Origin: Kalaharituber pfeilii
Taxonomy: Eukaryota; Ascomycota; Pezizomycetes; Pezizales; Pezizaceae
Assembly (NCBI GenBank): GCA_015179045.1
Contig: WHUZ01000225.1
Span: forward strand, 1 to 23,374
Direction of reading: 5' to 3'
Length of the DNA: 23,374 nucleotides
Below the pieces are notes generated by a model. It saw only the letters and a program-made list of their open reading frames with translations, was not told the DNA's origin and made no database searches. Below are positions 1-8,063 of the stretch, piece after piece (within the stretch, counting starts at the first letter, position 1; every line of letters begins with the position of its first letter). The position numbers and the translations under genes are program-made.

Positions 1-822
1 TGCTGACGGAAATGTAGGAAATGAGGACAGGGTCGGGGGTCTTTGCCATGTTGTTGAACTCATCGATCTCAATTAAGAAATCCTGCATTCTACCCACTGC
101 TTACGTCGGAATGTTTCGAGCAGCCTCAGCAATGGCTGAGGAGTCCTGGAAGGTCATACGCAGTAGGGTGAGAGCTGTGGCATATAACGCTGAGGGGTTC
201 TGATGGAAAAGGTGAGGGCAGGGCCCTTCAAGCGAGAGGTTTCATCGTCGTCCGTGATTCGCGAACTCCTGATCCATCGTTGGACCAGGAAAGAAAGTCA
301 TCAAGCTCTTTACATCCCCATCAAACTTTTCTGGAGGGGGAAATTTTCGCAGAACGCGGAGGAGGCCCCCATAGCATCAACTGACAGAGGAGGAGGAGGA
401 GGCGTCGGATCTCGGGCTCGGCGGGAGCCGCGAGGAGAGAAACGGGGAGGAGGAAGGCAGGCCCCACGGCATTACTGACTCATGAGGATAACGAGGAGGC
501 GGAGGAGGAGAGAAAGGCCCCACGGCAGTGCTTGACTCATGGGGAAAACGAAGAGGCGTAGGGTCTCGTACTCGACGAGAACCGCGAGGCGGGGCACAAA
601 GAGGAGGAGTACCCGCACTATCAGTACCCGGCGGAGGAGGTCCTCCGGGAGAGCTGCCAGGGGAGCTGAGAAGGCTGCGCTGGCTGTTGTCGTTGCGGAG
701 TCGGTACTGGCTGGAATGCTAGCTGCTGCAATATTTGACCACACATATTTGCCAGTAGCTGGGTAACGTGGGTTATCGTGTTTTGCAGTTTTTGCTAGCT
801 CTGAGAGAGAGGGTGGATACAT
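1..822 (-). pseudogene. gag: Degenerate LTR-retrotransposon gag fragment, runs off the left edge
   Basis: Read on the minus strand, 334 down to about 290 translates to PEKFDGDVKSLMTFF, which has the PEKFDGD signature found at the start of the gag core in many LTR retrotransposons. Further on, near the window edge, another minus frame reads EIDEFNNMAKTPDPVL, a gag-like acidic stretch. A possible N-terminus is the minus ATG at 822 (MYPPSLSELAKTAKHD), followed by an Ala/Ser/Thr-rich segment. The pieces lie in different frames and stops intervene, so this is a relic. An LTR-like sequence at 1014-1153 lies about 190 bp upstream, the right distance for a 5' LTR plus leader. The gag motif is seen directly; the link to that LTR is inference. 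The plus-strand frames here are shadows. Confidence 0.5.
397..590. repeat. Two diverged copies of a GC-rich ~150-bp segment inside the gag relic
   Basis: The stretch at 397-434 (ggaggcgtcggatctcgggct..gagccgcgagg) recurs at 552-590 in diverged form (gaggcgtagggtctcgtactc..gaaccgcgagg). Between them, ggccccacggca..gactcatg also occurs twice (about 461 and 515). This is a local tandem duplication in the proline/serine/arginine-rich part of the gag relic. Confidence 0.55.
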
Positions 823-1013
823 TACCTTGAAACGCTTTTGCCAGGAGATCTATACACTCACAGGCTCAGGCGATCCACATAGTGTTAATATTCGCTTTGT
901 CACGGAGGTTGGCGACATCTCTAGGGAGAGGTCCTCGAGGAAGAGGAGGCAGCGGATGAGCCTTCCGGTGTCGACATTGTGGAGGCGGGGTGGTAGGTGA
1001 AGGAGCGGTGTAA

Positions 1014-1153
1014 TGTTACGGGCGTGAGGGGCAAATAAATGAATCTACTGCCAAGCCTAACGGGTGATCAGTCCTGTCTATCAGCATTGGTCTTATGTAA
1101 CGATTCAGGGTAAGTGTTCCCCAACGCGGGTAAGTCTTACCGTAGCCGTAACA
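1014..1153 (-). repeat. Putative short LTR (140 bp) with 8-bp inverted ends
   Basis: The segment begins TGTTACGG (1014-1021) and ends CCGTAACA (1146-1153), a perfect 8-bp inverted terminal pair of the TG..CA type usual for fungal gypsy-like LTRs. It sits just outside the minus-strand gag relic, where that element's 5' LTR should be. The flanking 5-mers (tgtaa and gaagc) do not match, as expected if this is one LTR of a larger element rather than a solo LTR. A length of 140 bp is short for an LTR. The region 823-1013 between it and the gag relic would be the leader, and nothing else is recognisable there. Confidence 0.4.
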
Positions 1154-1238
1154 GAAGCCAGAAATGCATCGTGTGTCATGATGCTTGCTGCCTCGTCGTG
1201 ATGCTGCTAATGCAACTTCCTTTGTGCTGATGAAGTAG

Positions 1239-1292
1239 CACCTATGCCAAGAAACTATGGACCGACTATAGCTCCATGGTTTCTTGGCATGA
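1239..1292. repeat. Hairpin repeat (diverged copy)
   Basis: GCCAAGAAACTATGGA (1246-1261) is followed by GCTCCATGGTTTCTTGGC (1271-1288), which is its near-perfect reverse complement, so the strand can fold into a stem with a loop of about 9 nt. The same arms occur at 13930-13972 (perfect) and as single arms at 7443-7460, 7493-7508 and 7519-7536. Both full copies are preceded by a tagcacct(a/g)t box and followed by gatgaga. Sequence after it (about 1330-1365, aatggcagcacagtttcgcagtgcaatagcag) echoes the 24-bp module seen at 13984. Confidence 0.75.
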
Positions 1293-1615
1293 TGAGATGC
1301 ATGTCTACTATGGGAAGTACTGTAATGGCAGCACAGTTTCGCAGTGCAATAGCAGTACCCCAGCACCCCAGCGCCCTCGCGTGCATGGCACTGAGGGTGC
1401 AAACTCCCCTTTTTCCTGATGTTTCTACATTTGTGAGGAGCCAATTTTCGACGTATTGAATACATACAAAGTGGTCTATTCCATACATATGCTACGAATG
1501 CATTTTTGATACCCTTACCCATGATACAAGGGCTGCAATGTGATTTCCACCTAGCTAAAGAACTGGCTTACCATACCTGTATGATGTCAGGTAAGAAGCC
1601 GGCCTCAGTTTGCCA
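1293..1615. other. No gene; diverged module sequence
   Basis: Apart from one or two diverged units of the 24-bp aatggcagcgcagctttgcagtg module at about 1330-1365, I recognise nothing here. The minus-strand open frames across 1016-1522 lack any motif and cross the hairpin repeat, so they are not supported as genes. Confidence 0.4.
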
Positions 1616-2174
1616 AGGGTAGGTAAAATAGCATACATGGCAAATATGTCGCAAATGCCCTCGTCATGCATGTTGAAAATAGAGATGGTAAATACGTCAC
1701 AAATGCCCTCAACATAGACCATTTTGGAAAATAAACCATTTTGTGCATAGTACATATGTCGGAAATGCCCTCGCCGTGTATGTAGAAAGTAGACCGTTTT
1801 GCACATAGTAAATACGTTGGAAATGCCCTCACCGTGCATGTGGAAAACAGACCGTTTTGCACATAGTTGGAAATGCCCTCACCACACTTGTGGAAAATAG
1901 TCCGTTTTGTACATAGTAAATATATTGGAAATACCCTCGCTGCGCATGTGGAAAACAGACTGTTGGAAGTGCTCTCACCGCACATGTGGAAAACAGACTG
2001 TTTTGCACATAGTAAATACGTTGGAAATGCCCTCGCCGCGTATGTGGAAAAGAGACCATCTTGCGCATAGTAAATACGTTGAAAATGTCCTCGTTGCGTA
2101 TATAGAAAATAGGTCATTTTGTACACGTTAAATGGGCTCCTCGCACATGTATAAAATAAACCATTTTGCATATG

Positions 2175-2179
2175 GCAAA
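2175..2179. repeat. Target-site duplication GCAAA (left copy)
   Basis: GCAAA at 2175-2179 matches GCAAA at 2395-2399 on either side of the solo LTR. Confidence 0.7.
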
Positions 2180-2394
2180 TATAACGTATGATAGTAAACG
2201 CAGAGAGTTACCGTCCGCCAGGCCAGAAAGACATTTAACCAGTGATACTTACTAGTCCTCTGTGTGGCTTATATAGCACATTTTATAACTGCGATGCCGG
2301 CGCTCGGCTGTCGCATATCACCTCCGTCGCATATGCATATACTGTGCGCACATCCACCGACCGCCCGCCCTACAGTTGCAGTGAATCTGTAACA
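2180..2394 (-). mobile_element. Solo LTR of the short gypsy-like LTR family
   Basis: This segment is the reverse complement of the LTRs at 16856-17092 and 17495-17731. Shared blocks include gtaaacgcag.gagtta, ttaccagtgatact.actagtcctctgt and tatatagcac, and the end ctgtaaca matches the rc of the LTR start. It is flanked by GCAAA at 2175-2179 and 2395-2399. Removing the LTR and one GCAAA rejoins the surrounding 58-bp minisatellite in register, which supports a clean insertion followed by LTR-LTR recombination. It is more GC-rich than its relatives in the AT-rich block, so it appears less mutated. The start at 2180 is TATAAC rather than TGTTAT, probably from mutation. Confidence 0.8.
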
Positions 2395-2640
2395 GCAAAT
2401 ACATTACAAAAGCTCTCATGGCGTATGTGGAAAATAGACTATTTTACGCATGTTAAATAGTCTCGTCGCGCATGAAGCAAATGGGTTATTTTCTACATGT
2501 TAACTACGCTACACATAGCCTCTTTGCAGATGTGGAAAATAGGTTCTTTTTGGCATGTTGAATTCGTTGGAAATGACTGCTTCATATATAAGAAAATGGG
2601 TCATTTTCGGCACATTAAATGTATTAAAAATGTCTATTAC

Positions 2641-3214
2641 TAATTGGGATTATTACTTAACAAGGTAGTTAGAGTAGTTGTAGTTGCCGGAGGTTTGTGA
2701 TGAGAAGTACAGTGGTGTGTAACGTTAGGGTAAAAATTTGTATGGGCTGTCGACGAAAAGTCATCTGAATTAGAATAGGTTATCGACGAAAAGTCATGTC
2801 TTTTTGGCATAGACCATTCTGAAAACTACTAAGTCTATTTTCTATGGAGGTTTTTGGCCATTGCTGCCAAGCTATAGCATAGCAAGGATATGACAGGGAT
2901 AGCCGACTAGTGCGAAAATTTACTCAAAACTCGCTATCTTTCACTATAAATACAGCAAGATTTAGAGTACAAAATGTATTATTTTTTTACATAGAAATAT
3001 AGAGGAGACGTAGGGCTTTCATTTGAGGCTGGTTTGAAGATAATCGGAGCAAAATTGCGTGTTGGGGTGGGGCTACGAAGTTGTATGTCTTACCGGGCCA
3101 TGAAAAAGCCCAACTTTCGCTGCCTAACCCTACCCTTTGGCTATATAGACCTAAGTGGTACACGCGCGGGTTAGGAAAGTGCGTGGGGAGCACGTGGGGG
3201 TGCCTGTGGGGCTC
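2641..3214. other. Unassigned AT-leaning stretch
   Basis: I see no gene. A 15-bp direct repeat TCGACGAAAAGTCAT occurs at 2750-2764 and 2783-2797. A TATA-like cactataaatac lies at about 2943. A loose inverted pair based on gggttagg..aaagt lies near 3110-3135 and 3167-3182. These could be the remains of a non-autonomous element, but no boundaries can be set. Short open frames at 2987-3193 and 3081-3269 carry no motif. Confidence 0.4.
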
Positions 3215-3605
3215 TTGCGGGTCTGGAGAGTCTCTGTTGAGCTCTGGGAGAACTGTAAACTCTGTTTAAAGCTTTCAAAAGACTGTAAACTCTATTTAGA
3301 GCTCTTAGGAGTCTGTGAGGTCTTTTTAGAACTCTTAAGAGGCTGTGAGATCTTTCTGGAGCTCTGAAGAGACTTAGTGGTCTCTCTGGTACTCTTAAGT
3401 AACTTTTCTGAAACTTTTAAATAACTTTAAACTAATTCTGAAAGGCTTGAGTAGCTCTAAAGTAGTTCTAGAACTCTAGAGTAGCTTTAGAAGTCTAAGA
3501 TGGCTCTGAAATGACTTTGAGAGTCTTGAGTGCCTTTAAAGTAGCTCTGAGATAGCTCTAGAAGTCTTGGATAGCTCTAAGGTGGCTCTGGAGTAGCTCT
3601 AGCAA
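3215..3605. repeat. 30-bp minisatellite, degenerate
   Basis: Units of about 30 bp are clearest between 3265 and 3400, for example ctcttaggagtctgtgagg followed by tctttttagaa and then ctcttaagaggctgtgaga followed by tctttctggag. Downstream to 3605 the array decays into shorter gtagctctagaagtct-type repeats. Because 30 is divisible by three, a plus frame reads a ten-residue Leu/Glu/Cys repeat; with no other coding sign I treat it as a by-product. Confidence 0.75.
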
Positions 3606-3607
3606 TA

Positions 3608-3726
3608 TATAGTTCAATGATTCGTAAAATACAGGACCCAATGAGTGTCCAATGAGCGTCCCAGTCCACAGCTGAATTCAACAACAACTGCTCTGCTCTG
3701 CTGACGCTCCATCCCGTACAGCTGCC
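3608..3726. repeat. Module flank, copy 1 (paired with 5140-5258)
   Basis: The sequence around GCTGAATTCAACAACAACTG (3671) and the following ctgcccttccggtc is repeated at 5203 and beyond with moderate divergence. Upstream, aatacaggacccaatgagtg corresponds to aatacaggtcccaaagtgta. It leads directly into the 33-bp array in both places, so flank plus array form one duplicated unit. Confidence 0.75.
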
Positions 3727-4148
3727 CTTCCGGTCCACCATATATACACCTCTGTGTCTATTCCGGCCTACAGCATACACATCACCGTAGCCATTCCGGC
3801 CCGTAGCACATTCTAGCCCACAGCATATCTATCTCCAAACCCATTCCGGTCGACAGCATAGTATCCTCCGTGGCCATTCCATCGGGCAGCATAGACACCT
3901 CCGTAGCCATTCCAGCCTGTAGCATATATACCTCTATTGCCATTCCGGCCCACAGTATACACACCGCTGTAGCGACTTCGGCCTGTCATATATACACCTC
4001 TGTAGTCACTTCGGCCCACCGCATATACACCTGCGTGGCCATTCCTAATTCCGCCTCGCAGTATATGCACCTCCATAGTCATTTCGCCCCATAGCATATA
4101 CACCTCGGTAGCCATTCCGGCCCGCCGTATACACTCCTCCGTAGCCAT
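3727..4148. repeat. 33-bp minisatellite, copy 1
   Basis: About 12 units of cattccggcccacagcatat followed by acacctccgtagc (33 bp), with substitutions and a few indels. The unit length is a multiple of three, so several frames stay open; minus frames read an 11-residue repeat such as GYGGVYAAGRN or MATEVYMLRAG depending on frame. Openness in more than one frame argues against selection for a protein. The same array recurs at 5259-5690. Confidence 0.85.
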
Positions 4149-4224
4149 AACATCCAGTACCTTCCAACGCCTACTGGAGCCTAGCCTCTCACACCCGTAA
4201 CAGGCAAAGGCTGTTCATCTTCCT

Positions 4225-4420
4225 AGTACAATGGCAGTGCATCTTCGGATTGCAATAGCAGCATATATTTGCAGTGCACCTTTGCAGCAACACAATGCCA
4301 GCAGCGCAATGGCAGTGCACTTTCACAGTATAATGGGAGCATATATATTTGTAGCGCACCTTGCCAGGAGCACAATGGCAGCAACCCAATGGCACCGCAG
4401 TTTTTTAGCGCAATGGTGTG
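4225..4420. repeat. Degenerate 24-bp module array
   Basis: Diverged units of caatggcagcgcagctttgc agtg, for example caatggcagtgcatcttcgg attg at about 4230 and caatagcagcatatatttgc agtg at about 4254, continuing to caatggcaccgcagtttttt agcg near 4390. The homogeneous version of this array is at 13984-14199. Confidence 0.7.
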
Positions 4421-4489
4421 ATGAACAGGTCCGGGTCAAGGTACAAGATCTGGGTACGGGGTGGCCGGCGGGCGCTGAGGCGATGTCAC

Positions 4490-4640
4490 AGTGGAGGCGG
4501 AGGCAGAGCCGGTCGGAGCTATATGATCTCGAGAGGTAGATGTATTAAAAGCTAAATACACAACTTGGGTAGGATTCAAGTTCTTGCGTGGAGAAGCAAG
4601 AGGGAGGAGAGAGGAGGGCCTCTTTATAGAAAACCCTCGC
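4490..4640. repeat. Shared module E, copy 1
   Basis: The stretch ggtcggagctatatgatctc .. ggattcaagttcttgcgtgg .. gggcctctttatagaaaacc is colinear with 14930-15070 (agtcggcgctatatgatgta .. ggatacaagttgttacgtga .. agcctcctttatggagagcc). It resembles the terminal part of a transposon, but no ends or duplications could be assigned. Confidence 0.6.
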
Positions 4641-5139
4641 TGGAAAATCCAGGCAAAACAAGCAAACAAGCAAACAAACGAAGTACATGGAAAACAAAGG
4701 AAACGACAGGAAGTACATCGATGGCCACGGAAATGACTGGAAGCAGGTAGAAGCGTCAAGAATATCCGGGAATAAGCTCGCCGATACCTGTTTCCAGCAG
4801 CTTCTATGGCTTTCCAAAAGGTTCTATAGCTTCTGGCAGGTTCTACGGCTTTCCGGCGGGTTCTGGGGATCCGGGTTCTTAGGGCAGGTTCTGCCAGGTT
4901 CTTCGGCTTCGGCCTGTTAACCGATGACCGGGATGCTGGCGGCCATGTCGCTTAAGCGTGCTCACAGGTCCAGGGATATTTATCAGAGTGCTAGAAGAAG
5001 TGCAGCGAATTGCAACGGTGTCAGAGTCAGCTGCACGTGTATGAGTACTGGCGAGTCGTATGTTGGTTGCTAGTATAGGACCGGAGGTGGAGGGTCTTGG
5101 GTGAGGGGTCCGGGTTGGATTGTTCCAGTAATGCAACGT
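4641..5139. other. No gene; short GGTTCT-based repeats
   Basis: Between about 4795 and 4915 the motif aggttct(a/t)(t/c)ggctttcc recurs five or more times at irregular spacing. From 4916 to 5139 I recognise nothing. Overlapping open frames on both strands at 4436-5244 have no domain and overlap the repeats. Confidence 0.4.
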
Positions 5140-5258
5140 GTGGTTTAATGAATGGCCGAATACAGGTCCCAAAGTGTAGCCTGATGTGCGGCCCAATGCA
5201 TCGCTGAATTCAACAACAACTGCTCCGCTCTGCTGGCGCTCCACGCCTAACAGCTGCC
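5140..5258. repeat. Module flank, copy 2
   Basis: Counterpart of 3608-3726: GCTGAATTCAACAACAACTG starts at 5203 and the next 50 bp lead into the second 33-bp array. Confidence 0.75.
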
Positions 5259-5690
5259 CTTCCGGTCTACCATAGATACACCTTCATAGCCATTCCGGCC
5301 TATAGCATATATACGTCCGTGGACATTCCGGCCTGCAGATACACCTCCTGGCCATTCCAGCCTACAGCATATCCACCTCCATAGCCATTCCGGCCCACAG
5401 CATATACACGTCCGTGGCCATTCCGGCCTGTAGCATGTATACCTCCATGCCTATTCCGGCCTGCAGCATAAACACCTTCGTCGCCATTCCAGCCCGCAGC
5501 ATATATACCTGTGTGGCCATTCTGGCCCGCAGTATATACACTTCCGTAGCCATTCTGGCCCGCCGTATATACACCTCCGTAGCCACTTCGGCCCGCTGCA
5601 TATACACCTCCGTGGCCATTACGAATTCCAGCTCCCAGTATATGCAACTCCGTAGCCATTTCTGCCTGCCGTATACACACCTCATGGCAG
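5259..5690. repeat. 33-bp minisatellite, copy 2
   Basis: About 13 units of the same 33-bp repeat as 3727-4148, less decayed (for example 5487-5600). Minus frames remain open across this array, the adjoining 24-bp unit and the 12-bp array because all unit lengths are multiples of three, which explains a 261-codon minus open frame (5300-6085). I do not call it a gene: the residues follow the repeat, and no promoter or domain is visible. Confidence 0.85.
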
Positions 5691-5694
5691 CGCG

Positions 5695-5742
5695 CAATGG
5701 CAGCGCAGCTTCGCAGTGCAATGGCAGCATACATTTGATATG
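5695..5742. repeat. 24-bp module units, copy 2
   Basis: One full unit at 5695-5718 and the junction unit caatggcagcatacatttga tatg at 5719-5742. The junction unit and the following ggtgcgacccgatggtacaa are repeated at 14200 onwards, where the preceding array has expanded to nine units. Confidence 0.75.
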
Positions 5743-5811
5743 TATAGTTGGTGCGACCCGATGGTACAAGATGAAGTGGAATAAGCTGAATTTGACAGGC
5801 ATGGCTAGCCC

Positions 5812-5975
5812 TAGCCATTCCAGTAGCCATTCCGGTAGCCATTTTGGCTGCCATTTCAGCGGCCATTTCAGCAGCCTTTTCAGCATTCATTTCGGTAGCC
5901 GTTTCGGCTGCCATTTCAGCTGCTATTACGGCTGCCATTTTGGCTGCCAACTCACCAGCCATTTCAGCATTAGAT
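5812..5975. repeat. 12-bp (agccatttcggt) array, copy 2
   Basis: Tandem 12-mers of the form gccatttcggta / gccatttcagcg, about 13 units. One minus frame reads an Ala-Glu-Met-Ala repeat. The array and its left flank from 5719 are colinear with 14200-14441. Confidence 0.85.
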
Positions 5976-6251
5976 ACACATGGCTGTGCCGGCGCAAGGG
6001 CACAAGCTGAGCTCCAATTGTCACGCGGCGGCGAGCTGGTGCTGCTAACGGATACGACCGGTTCAGGGTAACAGTAGCTTCTCAAGCGCTGAACGGCAGA
6101 GCCTTGACAGGAGAAGCTTGCCGGTAGTAGTTCAGTGGTTCCAGTTCAGCGGCGATGTCAGACTATGGTGAAACGGCAGAGAAGACCAAGTACTGAATTA
6201 GATCTAGGGATTGACAAGAATAACAAGAACATATGAACCATATGGGTCCTA
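5976..6251. other. No gene recognised
   Basis: The first 30 bp (aagggcac box at about 5997) still parallel 14464-14475 after the 12-bp array. The rest up to 6251 shows no repeat, motif or credible open frame. Confidence 0.35.
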
Positions 6252-6340
6252 GCAGGCGGCCTATAATGGCGGGTGGGCCATACTGGTAGGCAGGCTATAC
6301 TGGCAGGAGGGCTATATTGGCAGGCGGGCTATACTGGCAG
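6252..6340. repeat. 17-bp minisatellite
   Basis: Five tandem units of ggcaggctatactggca with one to three changes each. Confidence 0.8.
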
Positions 6341-6375
6341 CTTGCTAGCTACCTATAGCTAGCCGGTTCTACTGA

Positions 6376-6426
6376 GCTTGCCGGCGGTCGTGGCTTGCCG
6401 GCGGTCATGGCTTCCCAGCGGTCGTG
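6376..6426. repeat. 17-bp minisatellite, second type
   Basis: Three tandem units of gcttgccggcggtcgtg, the third with three changes. Confidence 0.8.
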
Positions 6427-6527
6427 GCTTGGTGTGTGGCGGCAATGTGTGCATTTCATATATATGACGGGTCCCTTTCAACATCGTGAGATGTGTGAAC
6501 GTGAGCTGAATCTGACACGTACCGTAG

Positions 6528-6533
6528 GGCCCG
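6528..6533. repeat. Target-site duplication GGCCCG of the LINE (left copy)
   Basis: GGCCCG at 6528-6533 directly abuts the poly-A end and recurs at 7257-7262 at the element's 5' end. Confidence 0.6.
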
Positions 6534-7256
6534 TTTTTTTTTGTTTTTTTTTAATCAATACTCGCTTGCCGCCCTAAGGGCTATGGCGAGGGTTTTTATT
6601 AAAAAATTCCAAAAAAGAACGAAAGAAGTAAGCAACTTTAAATAACATGATTCCCGCGGTTTACATAGTGTTGCGGGGGGAGCGGCCAGTCCGTCTCATC
6701 TCCTTCCTCATCTCCGTTCCCTATCCGCCTCGTACTGGCTCACTTTCAACCATCTTCCTCCGAGTCGCACCTTGCCGATGTCCTGTTGGTCCTCAAGATA
6801 CACCACTATGGAGCTCGTCTTCTTCCCCTCTCCAACTAGTATGTCCTTCTTTCTCAACCAACGGATCCCAACCACCTTCTTCAGGTCCTTGTTGTCTGCG
6901 ACCAGCCATCGTTGTACGTTCCCCAGATCCTTCCTCAATGATACCCCATGTACAACGATTCCAGTCTTGACGGAGGTCTTGGTGGTGGCATGATGTCGCC
7001 GGAACGCTTCTTGCTGGGTCGGAAGCTTCCTTCTTGTCTTAGGTGGCGACGGGGGTGGTGTGTTCGGTGATGATGGTGCCGGCACCGGTGGCGGCGATGG
7101 CTGTGGTGCCGGTGCGGGTGACGGCGGTGCGGGTGGTAGTGCTCCCGAAGCTGCGATCTTCTTCGCCTCCTCATCGCTGAGTTGGCGTTTTATTTCGTAG
7201 GGCTGGTTGGGAGCGGGCATCTTCCCCTTCCTCTTCCTGTTGCCGGAGGTGTTGCC
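6534..7256 (-). mobile_element. Non-autonomous LINE: partial ORF1 joined to a 3' end with poly-A
   Basis: On the minus strand this 723-bp element starts at 7256, carries an ORF1 start and core (7220-6708), then a short 3' region with two AATAAA-like signals and ends in A9-C-A9 (6552-6534). GGCCCG flanks it at 6528-6533 and 7257-7262. Removing the element and one GGCCCG restores a local ~75-bp repeat unit, ctgacacgtacc.tagggccc followed by gatcgcacgag-type sequence, which is intact at 7339-7410. There is no room for ORF2 with endonuclease and reverse transcriptase, so it must have moved with help from a full LINE, in the manner of half-LINEs described in other genomes. Confidence 0.75.
6708..7220 (-). 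CDS. Truncated LINE ORF1 protein (Tad/I-type)
   Basis: The ATG at 7220 gives 170 residues: MPAPNQPYEIKR, an acidic/basic start, a Pro/Ala/Ser-rich linker at about residues 30-70, then a basic segment and the conserved core TGIVVHGVSLRKDLGNVQRW .. GIRWL .. SSIVVYL .. GGRWLKVSQYEADRERR. That core, with the VVHG, RWL and GGRW landmarks, is typical of ORF1 proteins of fungal LINEs, which bind element RNA. The usual downstream CCHC knuckles are missing because the frame stops right after the core, where the element jumps to its 3' end. I chose 7220 rather than the farther ATG at 7295, because 7295 lies outside the target duplication in host repeat sequence. The frame is intact, so a short protein could still be made; this is inference. 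Confidence 0.65.
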   Translation of the reverse strand: MPAPNQPYEIKRQLSDEEAKKIAASGALPPAPPSPAPAPQPSPPPVPAPSSPNTPPPSPPKTRRKLPTQQEAFRRHHATTKTSVKTGIVVHGVSLRKDLGNVQRWLVADNKDLKKVVGIRWLRKKDILVGEGKKTSSIVVYLEDQQDIGKVRLGGRWLKVSQYEADRERR

Positions 7257-7257
7257 G

Positions 7258-7424
7258 GCCCGTTGGATCGCACGAGAGTGGCATGATGAGTGCAATTTCG
7301 TATGTATGGCGGGTCCCTTTCATTCGCGAAATTATCTGACACGTACCATAGGGCCCAATCGATGACACGAGAATGGCAGAATGAGGTCAATATCACAGGT
7401 ATGGCGAGTCTCTTCCAACATCAT
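7258..7424. repeat. Module D: tgacacgtatggcgggtccc-type repeats
   Basis: Two diverged units (gcacgagagtggcatgatga..gtatggcgggtccc and gacacgagaatggcagaatga..gtatggcgagtctc) follow each other. A further copy lies at 6451-6533 left of the LINE, and relatives are at 14515-14640. The family likely predates the LINE insertion. Confidence 0.65.
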
Positions 7425-7557
7425 GAAATGTATAGCACCTATGCCAAGAAACCATGGAGCGGCGGCCGTAGCACGAAATGTATAGCACCTATGCCAAGAA
7501 ACCATGGATAGCACCTGTGCCAAGAAACCATGGAGCGGCTGTAGCACGAAATGTATA
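7425..7557. repeat. Tandem 50-bp units built on one hairpin arm
   Basis: Units of gaaatgtatagcacct(a/g)t plus the arm GCCAAGAAACCATGGAGC plus ggcggccgtagcac occur from 7425 and 7475, with a shortened one at 7509-7536. The array continues after the copia element at 13917, so copia landed inside it. Confidence 0.75.
7553..7557. repeat. Target-site duplication GTATA (left copy)
   Basis: GTATA at 7553-7557 matches GTATA at 13917-13921, directly abutting the two LTR ends. Confidence 0.93.
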
Positions 7558-7894
7558 TGTTGAAGAATATGCAGAGCTGAAGTGAAACATCGTGCACAGT
7601 GGTTGGGTGTGCTGAAACATATGCAACCTGAGCTGTGGCCATGATGCAAGACTGACGTTTCAGGATTTTATGGTCTTCTATTTCCTATACCGATTATATC
7701 CTCTTTGCAGTCTGAATCCGCTGCTATGCGCAACCTCATTCCGCACCAATGATTGTTTAGTTGGGTACGAAGGTACTTCCTGAATTTTGCTGTATAAATA
7801 GGGCCGTTTTGGGACGCATATTTGGAGTTATTCTATAGGAATTAATCAACAGTATCCCACCGCACTTTAGCTCGTAATCTGTAGTTTTACCACA
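7558..7894 (+). repeat. 5' LTR of the copia element
   Basis: 337 bp, TGTTG..CCACA. A TATA box TATAAATAG lies at 7793-7801, so transcription probably starts about 30 bp later within the LTR. It matches the 3' LTR at 336 of 337 positions. Confidence 0.97.
7793..7801 (+). promoter_or_regulatory. LTR TATA box
   Basis: TATAAATAG about 100 bp before the LTR end, identical in the 3' LTR at 13815-13823. The position fits a U3 promoter. Confidence 0.7.
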
Positions 7895-7913
7895 GGTTAT
7901 GAGCCCGGCGCTC
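7895..7913 (+). promoter_or_regulatory. Primer-binding site for a half-molecule of initiator tRNA-Met
   Basis: GGTTATGAGCCCGGCGCTC begins immediately after the LTR. Its reverse complement contains CCGGG-CTCATAA-CC, the anticodon stem and loop (CAT anticodon) of eukaryotic initiator tRNA-Met, rather than a tRNA 3' end ending in CCA. Drosophila copia and some fungal relatives prime from such an internally cleaved 5' half, so the same is inferred here. Confidence 0.8.
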
Positions 7914-8063
7914 TCTTAACCTACCACTCTTCTATAACTTAACGCTTACACCGTTATCGCCGATACCAGTGCCACACACATCTCTATAGCTGCCCCGCTT
8001 ACTGCCTGCATCTTCTATATACATTCGTCGCTTCGACACACCACGTTACTTACCCACTCTACA
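7914..8063 (+). other. Copia leader (5' untranslated region)
   Basis: A 150-bp C/T-rich leader between the primer site and the gag ATG at 8064 (context ctctacaATGtcg). Packaging signals would be expected here but none can be pointed to. Confidence 0.5.

Larger units (their letters stand above)
1616..2640. repeat. 58-bp minisatellite, interrupted by a solo LTR
   Basis: The consensus unit runs catagtaaatacgttggaaa, tgccctcaccgcgcatgtgg, aaaacagaccgttttgca (58 bp). Clear units start at about 1805, 1863 (internally deleted), 1912, 1964 (partial), 2009 and 2067. More diverged units occupy 1616-1804 and 2401-2640. Spacing shortens where the aaatacg part is missing. The array resumes in register after the solo LTR at 2180-2394. 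Long open frames on both strands simply read the repeat and contain no domain, so they are not annotated as genes. Confidence 0.85.

Noticed and set aside
1605..2171. 188-codon minus-strand open frame with a YLLCAKRS-like repeat
   Set aside because: It is a translation of the 58-bp minisatellite; adjacent frames give equivalent repeats.
3122..3180. Telomere-like cctaaccct and gggttagg
   Set aside because: Single isolated occurrences with no tandem repetition.
5300..6085. 261-codon minus-strand open frame with Gly/Tyr and Ala/Glu/Met repeats
   Set aside because: It reads straight through 33-, 24- and 12-bp arrays whose periods are multiples of three; other frames are open too, and no domain is present.
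6708..7295. Start of LINE ORF1 at 7295
   Set aside because: Positions above 7256 lie outside the element, in flanking repeat sequence beyond the target duplication.
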